Shown: in pieces, positions 24,423 to 33,067 of the stretch
How positions within the stretch are numbered: the first letter of the stretch is position 1
How the letters are laid out: every line of letters begins with the position of its first letter
Source of the DNA: an uncultured Macellibacteroides sp.
Lineage (GTDB): Bacteria; Bacteroidota; Bacteroidia; Bacteroidales; Tannerellaceae
DNA: 64,000 nucleotides
Assembly (NCBI RefSeq): GCF_963667135.1
Contig: NZ_OY762974.1
Span: forward strand, 4,229,054 to 4,293,053
Reading direction: 5' to 3'
Made by a program: the position numbers and the translations under genes
Notes under the pieces: model-generated
The model's input: only the letters and a program-made list of their open reading frames with translations
Database searches by the model: none
What the model was told of the DNA's origin: nothing

Positions 24423-27400
24423 ATGAAGTTAGATAGATTTATTAATCGCCCCGTACTCTCGACGGTTATCTCCATTTTTATCGTCATTTTGGGTATACTG
24501 GGGCTTGGGTCGTTACCCATTGAACAGTATCCTGATATTGCACCGCCTACTATTTCGGTAAGCACTTCTTATACAGGTGCCAATGCCCAGACTGTAATGA
24601 ATAGCGTTATCACACCTTTGGAGGAATCAATCAATGGTGTGGAGAACATGATGTACATGACATCTTCGGCCTCCAACGATGGGATGGCTCAGATCCAGAT
24701 TTATTTTAAACAGGGTACCGACCCTGATATGGCTGCGGTAAATGTACAGAACCGTGTATCTAAAGCGCTGGGATTACTGCCTGCCGAGGTTACCAAAGTA
24801 GGTGTAATTACCGCCAAACGGCAAACCAGTATGTTGATGGTGCTTTCGTTGAACAGTCCTGATAATAGTTACGATCAGACGTTTATTCAGAATTACGCCA
24901 ATATTAATATCATTCCGCAGATTATGCGTGTTCCCGGTGTGGGCGACGCAATGGCTCCGGGTGCTCGTGCGTACACTATGCGTATCTGGCTGAAACCGGA
25001 GGTTATGGCACAGTATAAACTAATGCCAAGTGATATTACAGCTGTTTTGGCCGAACAAAATATTGAAGCTGCGCCTGGTCAGTTTGGAGAAAACGGCGGT
25101 CAGTCGTTTCAGTATATTATGAAGACCAAGGGTCGCTTGGAGAAATCGGAAGAATTCGAAAACATTGTGGTTCGTGCTACAACAGACGGACAAGTGTTAC
25201 GACTCAAAGATGTTGCCCGGATCGAACTGGGTGCTCAATCTTACATTATAAACACTTACACCAACGGACATCCCGCGGTAGTTATGATTATCTTCCAGAC
25301 TCCGGGTTCCAACGCTACAGAAATTATCGGCGATATAAAAAGTCTCATAAAGAAAACTGAAAAAGACTTGCCTAAAGGATTGCAATTTGATGTTCAGATG
25401 GATACTAGCGACTTTTTATATGCTTCCATTAATAAGGTATTGAGCACTTTGCTGGAAGCCTTTATTTTGGTGGTGTTGGTCGTTTATATTTTCCTTCAGG
25501 ACTTCCGGTCTACTTTAATTCCGACCATTGCCATTCCGGTTTCGCTGATTGGTACGTTCTTTATGCTATACGCGTTTGGATTTAGTATTAATTTACTTAC
25601 TCTAAGTGCGCTCGTGCTCGCCATTGCGATAGTCGTCGATGATGCGATAGTCGTCGTCGAGGCGGTCCATGCAAAACTGGACCAGGGTTACAAATCCGGC
25701 AAGCAGGCTTCGCTGGACGCTATGAGTGAAATATCGGGAGCTATCCTTTCTATTTCGTTGGTAATGATGGCGGTGTTCATACCTGTAAGTTTTATGGGAG
25801 GAACGTCCGGAGTATTCTACCGTCAGTTTGGTATTACGATGGCTGTTGCCATTGGTTTCTCGGCATTGAATGCCTTGACTTTGAGTCCGGCTTTATGCGC
25901 ATTGTTCCTTAAAGCGAAACGTGAAGAAGGCGACAACAGCAAACCGTTGAACTTTATGGATCGTTTCCATATAGCGTTTAATACAACTTACGACTCACTT
26001 CTTAATAAATACAAAGGAGGTATAACACGAATTATAAAGCTACGTTGGCTTTCGTTGGGTCTGGTAGTTGTTAGCGTTGTGCTTCTTGTCTTTTTAATGA
26101 AAACCACTCCTTCGGGGATGGTTCCGAATGAAGATACCGGAGTATTTATGATGGCCGTAAATATGGCTCCGGGAACATCGCTTGAACGTACAGAGGCTGC
26201 CATGGCTGAAGTGACTGAAATTCTTAAAGCCAATCCTTTGATTGACTGCAACACGCAGATAAGTGGTTACGGACTTTTGTCAGGTAGTGGTAGTTCGTAT
26301 GGTACCTATTTCTGCCGACTCAAAAACTGGGACGAACGTAAAGGGAAAGGGCAGGATGTGAACAGCATTATTGGTATGCTGTACCAACAAACAGCCAGGG
26401 TAAAGGATGCGCAGATATACATCTTCGCTCCGCCTATGATTACCGGATATGGTACAACCAGCGGTTTTGAAATGCACCTTGAAGATAAAACAGGGGGCAA
26501 TTTGGATAAGTTTTTCGGTGAAACCCAGAACTTCATGGGCAACCTGATGAAACGTCCTGAAATTGCCATCGTACAAACGTCGTTTAATCCTAGTTTCCCT
26601 CAATACCTGGTCGACGTGGATGCTGCCAAATGTAAACAGGCAGGTATCAGTCCGAGTACGGTTCTTGCTACTCTTCAGGGATATTACGGTGGTATGTATG
26701 TATCAAACTTCAACCGTTTTGGTAAGTTGTACCGTGTATATATCCAGGCGGATCCCCAAGACCGTGTAAATCCGGAGTCGCTGAATAAAATCTTTGTTCG
26801 GAATGGTATAGAAATGGCTCCTATTTCGCAGTTTATGACACTCACGAAAGTGTACGGACCACAGGTTATCAATCGTTTTAATATGTATACCTCTATTGGT
26901 CTGAACGGTGCTGCTGCTCCCGGATATACTTCGGGACAGGCAATCAAGGCGATCGAAGAAGTAGCTGCCGAAACATTACCTGTAGGCTACAGCTATGAGT
27001 TTGCAGGTATGACGCGTGAGGAACAAAGTACAGGTAGCAGCACTACGGCCATTGTATTTGCCTTGTGTCTTGTTTTCGTATACCTGTTGCTGAGTGCGCA
27101 GTATGAAAGTTATATTTTACCTTTGGTAGTAATCTTTTCAATACCGTTCGGACTTGCGGGAAGCTTTATTTTTGCTCAGATCTTGGGATTGCAAAATAAC
27201 ATCTATATGCAGATTGCCTTAATCATGTTGATTGGGTTGCTTGCCAAGAATGCAATCTTGATTACGGAGTTCGCCTTGCAAAGACGAAAATCGGGTATGA
27301 GTATAAAATGGTCGGCCGTGTTGGGTGCAACGGCTCGTTTACGTCCGATTCTGATGACTTCGCTGGCCATGATTATTGGTCTGTTACCTCTGATGTTTGC

Positions 27401-27614
27401 CAGTGGCGTTGGTGCAAACAGTAACCGGACCCTTGGTGCCGGTGCTGTAGGTGGAATGCTTATCGGTGTGATTTGCCAGATATTCGTAGTGCCCGGACTA
27501 TTCGTTGCCTTCGAATACTTGCAGGAAAAGTTCAGACCTATCGAAAAAACAGGTTTGGATGTGGAAGAAGTAATGCCCGAACTGGAACAGTATACTAATA
27601 TTGAAAAAGAATAA
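24423..27614 (+). CDS. RND multidrug efflux pump (AcrB/HAE1 type)
   Basis: A 1063-residue inner-membrane proton antiporter, the usual length for HAE1 pumps. It begins LDRFINRPVLSTVISIFIVI (first membrane helix), followed by a large periplasmic porter/docking loop, helices 2-7, a second loop, and helices 8-12. The proton-relay pair is in AIVVDDAIVVVEAVHA (Asp-Asp) in helix 4, and the partner Lys in LLAKNAILITEFA in helix 10. It works with the adaptor and the outer-membrane channel to export hydrophobic compounds, dyes, bile salts or drugs (known for the family). The sequence shows no truncation. Confidence 0.95.
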   Translation: MKLDRFINRPVLSTVISIFIVILGILGLGSLPIEQYPDIAPPTISVSTSYTGANAQTVMNSVITPLEESINGVENMMYMTSSASNDGMAQIQIYFKQGTDPDMAAVNVQNRVSKALGLLPAEVTKVGVITAKRQTSMLMVLSLNSPDNSYDQTFIQNYANINIIPQIMRVPGVGDAMAPGARAYTMRIWLKPEVMAQYKLMPSDITAVLAEQNIEAAPGQFGENGGQSFQYIMKTKGRLEKSEEFENIVVRATTDGQVLRLKDVARIELGAQSYIINTYTNGHPAVVMIIFQTPGSNATEIIGDIKSLIKKTEKDLPKGLQFDVQMDTSDFLYASINKVLSTLLEAFILVVLVVYIFLQDFRSTLIPTIAIPVSLIGTFFMLYAFGFSINLLTLSALVLAIAIVVDDAIVVVEAVHAKLDQGYKSGKQASLDAMSEISGAILSISLVMMAVFIPVSFMGGTSGVFYRQFGITMAVAIGFSALNALTLSPALCALFLKAKREEGDNSKPLNFMDRFHIAFNTTYDSLLNKYKGGITRIIKLRWLSLGLVVVSVVLLVFLMKTTPSGMVPNEDTGVFMMAVNMAPGTSLERTEAAMAEVTEILKANPLIDCNTQISGYGLLSGSGSSYGTYFCRLKNWDERKGKGQDVNSIIGMLYQQTARVKDAQIYIFAPPMITGYGTTSGFEMHLEDKTGGNLDKFFGETQNFMGNLMKRPEIAIVQTSFNPSFPQYLVDVDAAKCKQAGISPSTVLATLQGYYGGMYVSNFNRFGKLYRVYIQADPQDRVNPESLNKIFVRNGIEMAPISQFMTLTKVYGPQVINRFNMYTSIGLNGAAAPGYTSGQAIKAIEEVAAETLPVGYSYEFAGMTREEQSTGSSTTAIVFALCLVFVYLLLSAQYESYILPLVVIFSIPFGLAGSFIFAQILGLQNNIYMQIALIMLIGLLAKNAILITEFALQRRKSGMSIKWSAVLGATARLRPILMTSLAMIIGLLPLMFASGVGANSNRTLGAGAVGGMLIGVICQIFVVPGLFVAFEYLQEKFRPIEKTGLDVEEVMPELEQYTNIEKE

Positions 27615-27618
27615 CAGA

Positions 27619-29013
27619 ATGAAAATACAAATCATAGGAATGATGTGTGCAACGGCTCTTTTGAGCAGTTGCCACATCTACAAATCATACGAAAGGCCTC
27701 AGGTGGAAACCTCCGGAATGTATCGCGATACGGTATCGGTAAGCGACACGCTGGTTTCCGACACGGCTAATTTTGGGAACCTTCCCTGGAAAGAGGTTTT
27801 TCGCGATGCAAAGCTTCAGGCGTTGATCGAACAGGGGTTAGCTGATAATATCAATATGCAAACCGCCTTGCTTCGCGTTGAACAAGCCAGAGCAGGTTTG
27901 CTGGCCGCCCGCCTTGCTTTTGCTCCTTCACTGGCCCTTGCTCCAACAGGAACAATAGGTACGATAGACGGAGGTTCGGCCATAAAGACCTACAACCTGC
28001 CTGCTTCTGCAAGCTGGGAAGTAGATCTCTTTGGTAATTTGCTGAACGGAAGCCGTGGTGCCAAAGCATCTCTTTTGCAAAGCGACGCTTACCGTCAGGC
28101 TGTACAGACACAGGTTATCGCCAATATTTCCAATTGCTACTACACCCTGCTGATGCTGGACAGGCAGCTGGAGATTACAGAGATGACTGCCCGCACCTGG
28201 GGTGAAAATGTAAGAGCAATGAAAGCGTTGAAAAACGCAGGCATGACTAACGAAGCTGCCGTTGCACAAAGTGAATCATATTACTATCAGGTAAATGCGG
28301 CACTGCCGGATATCCGCAGACAGATCCGCGAAACAGAAAATTCGCTGTCGCTGATTCTTGGTCAGGCGCCTCAGCATATCGAACGAGGATCGCTTGACGG
28401 TCAGGAAATGCCCGAAAACTTCTCGGCAGGTATCCCTTTGCAGCTTTTGTCGAACCGTCCGGATGTAAAGCAGGCAGAAATGGCTCTGGCAGTTGCTTAT
28501 TACGCAACCAACCAGGCACGTTCGGCCTTCTATCCTAAAATCACACTGAGTGGTAGTGCCGGATGGACAAACAATGCCGGAGGTGAGATCTTTAATCCAG
28601 CCAAGTTTATCGCTTCGGCTGTGGGTTCACTTACTCAGCCATTGTTCGCCAAAGGACAAAACATTGCCCGCCTGAAGATATCCAAAGCTCAACAGGAAGA
28701 AGCTCGTCTTTCCTTCGAACATAGCATTCTGAATGCGGGATCGGAAGTTAGCAATGCCTTGTATAAATATCAGGCGGCTGGCGAAAAGTGCATACAGCGC
28801 AAGCAACAGATTGAATCGTTAAACAGTGCGGTGGACAAGACAAAACAGTTGATGCAGCTTGGTTCTTCCAACTATCTGGAAGTACTTACCGCTCAGCAAT
28901 CATTGTTAAGCGCACAGTTGTCTGATGTACAGGATAGTTTTGAACGCATTCAGTCAGTCATCAGCCTGTATCAGGCATTAGGTGGCGGCAGAGGAGAAAG
29001 TAACTTTAAATAA
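27619..29013 (+). CDS. Outer-membrane efflux channel (OprM/TolC-like lipoprotein)
   Basis: 464 residues from the ATG at 27619. That start gives MKIQIIGMMCATALLSSC with lipobox Cys18, and sits 4 bp after the pump's stop; an earlier frame start at 27601 overlaps the pump gene and is rejected. It has two outer-membrane efflux protein repeats with long amphipathic helices (for example the region with QTALLRVEQARAGLLAARLA and its counterpart KISKAQQEEARLSFEHSIL). It completes the tripartite pump, forming the trimeric exit duct. Confidence 0.92.
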   Translation: MKIQIIGMMCATALLSSCHIYKSYERPQVETSGMYRDTVSVSDTLVSDTANFGNLPWKEVFRDAKLQALIEQGLADNINMQTALLRVEQARAGLLAARLAFAPSLALAPTGTIGTIDGGSAIKTYNLPASASWEVDLFGNLLNGSRGAKASLLQSDAYRQAVQTQVIANISNCYYTLLMLDRQLEITEMTARTWGENVRAMKALKNAGMTNEAAVAQSESYYYQVNAALPDIRRQIRETENSLSLILGQAPQHIERGSLDGQEMPENFSAGIPLQLLSNRPDVKQAEMALAVAYYATNQARSAFYPKITLSGSAGWTNNAGGEIFNPAKFIASAVGSLTQPLFAKGQNIARLKISKAQQEEARLSFEHSILNAGSEVSNALYKYQAAGEKCIQRKQQIESLNSAVDKTKQLMQLGSSNYLEVLTAQQSLLSAQLSDVQDSFERIQSVISLYQALGGGRGESNFK

Positions 29014-29020
29014 TCAGGAT

Positions 29021-29791
29021 ATGAATTCAATCAGCCCACAAGCATATGTCAGCCCCGATGCAAAGATAGGAGAAGGTGTCACCATCCATCCTTTCGCTTA
29101 TGTTGACAAGAACGTAGTAATAGGAAACAATTGTATCATCATGCCTTATGCCAGTGTTTTATATGGCACACGCATGGGTGACGATAACCAGGTTTTTCAG
29201 GGTACCGTGTTGGGTGCCACTCCCCAGGACTTTTCATTTCACGGTGAAAATTCAATCCTTGAGATAGGTAACAAAAACGTATTTCGTGAAAACGTGATAG
29301 TAAGCCGCTCGTCACACAAAGAGGGAAAAACGGTTATTGGTAACGAGAATTTCATTATGGAAGGTGTTCACATCTGTCACGACAGCCGGATTGCCGATCA
29401 TTGCGTTTTGGGCATCAAGTCTTTGGTAGCCGGCAACTGTGTAATTGATTCGCATGTGATCTTAAGTTCGCTGGTGAGTATGTTTCAAGATACCCATGTC
29501 GGCACCTGGAGCATGGTTCGGGGTGGATGTCGTTTCAGCAAAGACGTGCCTCCTTATGTTGTTACATCCAGCAATCCTACCACCTATTACGGAGTAAATG
29601 TAAAGATGCTGAATTACGGCAACTTTCCTGAGAAGGTAATAAAGCATATAGCGCATGCTTACGAGATAATATATCATGCAAAAGTGAGTGTTATGGATGC
29701 GGCGCTTAGAGTGGAAGAAGAAGTTCCCATGAGTGATGAAATACGAATCATCATTGATTTTGTAAGAAACTCTAAAAAAGGAATTATTTAA
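29021..29791 (+). CDS. Divergent LpxA-like acyltransferase
   Basis: 256 residues from the ATG at 29021, 7 bp after the channel gene. It has a left-handed beta-helix of hexapeptide repeats (IGEGVTIHPFAYVDKNVVIG) and the C-terminal helical domain of LpxA (YGVNVKMLNYGNF). LpxA puts 3-hydroxyacyl chains on UDP-GlcNAc. The HxxH pair GVHICHD (H117, H120) that holds the LpxA catalytic His is kept. The usual HRGT is SRSSH here, GH is GN, and VHQF is MFQD, so substrate-binding residues differ. It may be a paralogue with another acceptor; its place in an efflux operon suggests a link to envelope lipid change. Confidence 0.8.
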   Translation: MNSISPQAYVSPDAKIGEGVTIHPFAYVDKNVVIGNNCIIMPYASVLYGTRMGDDNQVFQGTVLGATPQDFSFHGENSILEIGNKNVFRENVIVSRSSHKEGKTVIGNENFIMEGVHICHDSRIADHCVLGIKSLVAGNCVIDSHVILSSLVSMFQDTHVGTWSMVRGGCRFSKDVPPYVVTSSNPTTYYGVNVKMLNYGNFPEKVIKHIAHAYEIIYHAKVSVMDAALRVEEEVPMSDEIRIIIDFVRNSKKGII

Positions 29792-29822
29792 CCGGGACTA
29801 TTTTCCCCTTTTTAATGCAAAT

Positions 29823-29856
29823 AAAAAGTCCGGACTTTTACTCGTCCGGACTTTTT
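29823..29856 (+). terminator. Rho-independent terminator after the efflux operon
   Basis: A 13-bp stem, AAAAAGTCCGGAC (29823-29835) and GTCCGGACTTTTT (29844-29856), with an 8-nt loop and U-rich tails on both strands. It can stop the efflux operon on the plus strand and also the DUF1080 gene transcript that ends at 29897 on the minus strand. Confidence 0.85.
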
Positions 29857-29896
29857 TATGTCATTATGCAAACCTGCCTATTGAACAGTATTGCTC

Positions 29897-31252
29897 TTAT
29901 TTCAACTCTTTAATCTTTATATTCTTATACAAAACCTCGTCGCCATGGTCTTGCAAAAGGATGTTTCCATCTTCCCAATCGCCAAAATTTTCCCAGTCTT
30001 TGTATTTGCTGTAAGCTACCAGCGCGCGCCACATTTGGTTGCCACGTTCGTATTCAACAATTTTCACACCGTTAAGCCAATGTTCAACTTTATTGCCTTT
30101 AACCACGACCATGGCTGTATTAAAGAATCCGCCACGGAAAGGTTTGCTTGAATCGGCAGGAATTAAATCGTATAATGAACCAAGCGTACGATTTCCCTTT
30201 ACACCCAGTTTAGCATCCGGATGCTTTTGGTCATCAAGAATCTGAAATTCGCAACCAATAGAAGAACCAGCTCCTTTGTTGATTTCGGTATTTACAAAAT
30301 ACTTTATACCGCTATTGGCTCCCGGAGTAATCATAAAGTCTACTTTCAGGATAAAGTTTTTGTACTTTTTTATTGTAACAATGTCGCCGCCATTAGTTGA
30401 TTCGGCTCCACCGTTGGCCAACACTTTAAGAATGCCATTATCGATAACCCAGCCTTTTGAAGGAAAAGTTGTAAGCTTGGCTCCTCTCCATCCTTCTGTT
30501 GATTTACCATCCCACAATAGCTTCCAGCCTTCACTGGCTTCTTTCTCTGAAATTGTGTTCGCAATGCAATTAACCTGAGTTGCAGCCTGCGAGTCGGGTG
30601 TTTTAAATGCTACTGGATTGGTAGTGCAGATGCGGATATTACGCCAGCTGATTGTTTTACCCTCTTGCTCCTTATTTCCAATGGCATGTACCTGTAAAGC
30701 GATAAAGCCTTTGGCTGTTACATCATCAAGAATATTTGAACAGGGAATTCCGTTCACCCATGTACGAATAGACTGACCGATAGCTTCGATACGTGCCTTA
30801 TTCCATTCGCCGTTTTTAAAAGCCTTTTGAGCAGATGGGTACTCTGTTAAGGCATAAAGCCAACCCCTGCGGGCTTCATCGTATATACCACCTGTCCATG
30901 CACGGGAAGAAGGATCTATTTCAAACTGATACCCATGAACACGACCGTTGTTGTATTCCTTCAGGCTATTGCTTCTAAACTGTACTCCCGAATTTAATCC
31001 GTCGGATACTTTAAAATCGAACTCAAGAATAAAGTCGGTATACATTTTTTTAGTCGCCATAAAGGTATTAGGGGTACCCATCTTTGAAATACCGGTTATA
31101 ACCCCATCCTCTACTTTATAGTCTGCCGTACCATTCAGTTTCTCCCATCCTTTCAGGTTCTTGCCATTGAAGAGCGATTCCCATTGAGGTTGCTGAGCCG
31201 ACATCGACACGGTAAAAAGCAGCAGGATGGCAGCTAACATATTTTTCTTCAT
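29897..31252 (-). CDS. Tandem DUF1080 protein (3-keto-disaccharide hydrolase family)
   Basis: 451 residues from the ATG at 31252 (an ATG at 31264 adds four). A cleavable signal ends VSMSAQ. Two DUF1080 domains follow, each a concanavalin-like beta-sandwich: residues about 25-215 ([25 protein letters not shown]) and about 230-450 ([25 protein letters not shown]). The family includes enzymes that cleave 3-keto-glycosides. The Gfo/Idh oxidoreductase gene ends 47 bp upstream and could make the 3-keto substrate. Substrate is unknown; location should be periplasmic or surface. Confidence 0.87.
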   Translation of the reverse strand: MKKNMLAAILLLFTVSMSAQQPQWESLFNGKNLKGWEKLNGTADYKVEDGVITGISKMGTPNTFMATKKMYTDFILEFDFKVSDGLNSGVQFRSNSLKEYNNGRVHGYQFEIDPSSRAWTGGIYDEARRGWLYALTEYPSAQKAFKNGEWNKARIEAIGQSIRTWVNGIPCSNILDDVTAKGFIALQVHAIGNKEQEGKTISWRNIRICTTNPVAFKTPDSQAATQVNCIANTISEKEASEGWKLLWDGKSTEGWRGAKLTTFPSKGWVIDNGILKVLANGGAESTNGGDIVTIKKYKNFILKVDFMITPGANSGIKYFVNTEINKGAGSSIGCEFQILDDQKHPDAKLGVKGNRTLGSLYDLIPADSSKPFRGGFFNTAMVVVKGNKVEHWLNGVKIVEYERGNQMWRALVAYSKYKDWENFGDWEDGNILLQDHGDEVLYKNIKIKELK

Positions 31253-31299
31253 ATCAAAATTCATTTTTAGTATATAATTTACATTTACAAATCGTTTAA

Positions 31300-32715
31300 T
31301 TAAATCTTATAGAATTGCTCCCACTCCTTTCGTGGAGGAACACCCGCAAGCAGCGCATCGGCAAACGGATGATTTGTGATCCGCTTGGTTTGACGGTCGA
31401 ACTGCAGCTTCGCATTAAGTCGCTGGGCGATTACTCCCAAAGAGAATACCTGGCAAAGCGGACCAGCTATCTCAAATGGAGAACGGGTTTTCTCTTCGCC
31501 GGCACAAGCCAACAGGAAGTTTGCAAAGTGATTAGACGGACTCTTGGGAACCACTGGCAATTTGGAAGCCATTGCCTTAGCCTTTTCTTCGGGTATGATA
31601 GATAATGTGCTTCCATGAGAACCCCCTTTGAAGGTTAGTTCTTTTGAGTAGATAATCTTTCCCGGATTCAGCTTAGCTGGCTGAATCTTTCCACCACCTA
31701 CCGGAGGTATATTCGGATCAATTTCGGAAACACCGTAACCATCCGGAACTGATGGTATATTGTTTACGCCATCGTACCAGGTTACATCCACCGCGGGCAT
31801 GGAGCCTCGTTTAGGAAATTTAAACTCGAGGGTAGACGACATCGGGAAGAAGTAATCGTTGTGCCCGTCCAGCTTCAACGCATTAATTTCCGACGGCAGA
31901 CCCAGATCAAGGAATTCATGGGCTGTATCAAGAATATGCGCACCCCAGTCGCCCAAAGCTCCTAAACCAAAATCGTACCAGCAGCGCCATTGTCCCAAAT
32001 GGAAATCTTTATTATAGTCGTGGTAAGGAACCGACATTAACCAGGTGTCCCAATCCAATGTAGTTGGTACCGCCTCTTTATTTGGGAATTTACTAATCTT
32101 TGTATCCCACCCATGCCAGCGGCGCGGCGAGTTCATATGAGCGGTTATGGCAGTAACATCCTTTATGATACCAGCCTCTTTCCATGCCTTAAACTGGAAA
32201 TAGTTGGCTTCGGAGTGTCCTTGGTTTCCTACTTGGGTAACCAGGTTCTTATTTTTCCGGGCCATTGCCATCAACAATTCAATTTCGTAAAATGTACGTG
32301 CCATCGGTTTTTCCACATATACGTGTTTTCCCAAAGCCATTGCCATCATACAAACAGGAAAATGGGCATGATCGGGTATACCTATCATCACAGCATCAAT
32401 CTCGTTGGCCATCTTGTCGAACATCTGACGGAAATCCTTAAACTGACGTGCACTCGGGAACTTTGCCATATTGGCTTGTGTATGAGGAGCACCCATATCC
32501 ACGTCGCACAAAGCCACGATGTTTGCCAACCCTGTTTTATCAAATTCAGTCAAAATCTCTCCACCTCTGTTTCCTATACCAACACAAGCCAGGTTAATAC
32601 GCTTGTTCGCTCCAACGACTCTGCTGCTGTTTGCAGCCGTCATGTTCAATCCGCCAATAGTAAACCCGGCAGAAAGAAGAGCTGTGTTCTTCAAAAAATC
32701 TCTTCTGGATGTCAT
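31300..32715 (-). CDS. Gfo/Idh/MocA oxidoreductase with Tat-type signal
   Basis: A 471-residue protein. The signal [18 protein letters not shown] carries a twin arginine. Next is a Rossmann fold ([19 protein letters not shown](P) binding), the [10 protein letters not shown] motif of the family with its conserved Lys-Pro, and the C-terminal alpha/beta domain. Members with this signal oxidise or reduce sugar carbons with bound NAD(P). Linked to a DUF1080 gene, it is likely to oxidise a glycoside at C3. It stands first in its own two-gene unit, after a 352-bp gap with a candidate promoter. Confidence 0.88.
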   Translation of the reverse strand: MTSRRDFLKNTALLSAGFTIGGLNMTAANSSRVVGANKRINLACVGIGNRGGEILTEFDKTGLANIVALCDVDMGAPHTQANMAKFPSARQFKDFRQMFDKMANEIDAVMIGIPDHAHFPVCMMAMALGKHVYVEKPMARTFYEIELLMAMARKNKNLVTQVGNQGHSEANYFQFKAWKEAGIIKDVTAITAHMNSPRRWHGWDTKISKFPNKEAVPTTLDWDTWLMSVPYHDYNKDFHLGQWRCWYDFGLGALGDWGAHILDTAHEFLDLGLPSEINALKLDGHNDYFFPMSSTLEFKFPKRGSMPAVDVTWYDGVNNIPSVPDGYGVSEIDPNIPPVGGGKIQPAKLNPGKIIYSKELTFKGGSHGSTLSIIPEEKAKAMASKLPVVPKSPSNHFANFLLACAGEEKTRSPFEIAGPLCQVFSLGVIAQRLNAKLQFDRQTKRITNHPFADALLAGVPPRKEWEQFYKI

Positions 32716-32817
32716 TTCTTATATTTTAATAAGTTATTAAATTAAGGCAAATCAACAAACTGTGCTCGCACACACATTCAAAGTAAAAAAAATGAAACAC
32801 CACTGCTTCAACGACTA

Positions 32818-32825
32818 CAAACATA
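32818..32825 (-). promoter_or_regulatory. Candidate -7 box before the Gfo/Idh gene
   Basis: On the minus strand the bases read TATGTTTG, fitting TAnnTTTG, 103 bp before the ATG at 32715. A weak CTTG stands near 32842 as -33. The rest of the 352-bp gap 32716-33067 holds the inverted repeat listed next and no ORF that I trust. Confidence 0.35.
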
Positions 32826-32974
32826 CTCAATTTATTTCCACCAAGTATATTCTTTTTTATCAAAATACTTTTATATTTTAACCTTATTGATTGTTTTATT
32901 TTCCTCCGAAACAGATTTCAGGAATCTTTATTCTCAACCTAACCTGCCCCTATTCCTTTTTATTTAGAAATATA

Positions 32975-33033
32975 CAAGTTGTATTATTTGATAATCATCT
33001 GAATAGTCGACAATTATAAAATAATACAACTTG
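32975..33033. repeat. 15-bp perfect inverted repeat in the PUL gap
   Basis: CAAGTTGTATTATTT at 32975-32989 and its exact reverse complement at 33019-33033, separated by 29 bp. It lies 35 bp past the stop of the GH2 gene and 260 bp before the Gfo/Idh gene. It could be an RNA hairpin (attenuator or 3' end stabiliser) or a pair of protein binding sites. The tail is not a U-run, so it is not a standard terminator. Confidence 0.6.
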
Positions 33034-33067
33034 AAGACAGGACTGCTTATTCTGGAATATGATTTAT

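Noticed and set aside
32113-32745. A 210-codon open frame opposite the Gfo/Idh gene
   Set aside because: Shadow frame, rich in Cys and His as expected from an antisense reading; no own promoter.
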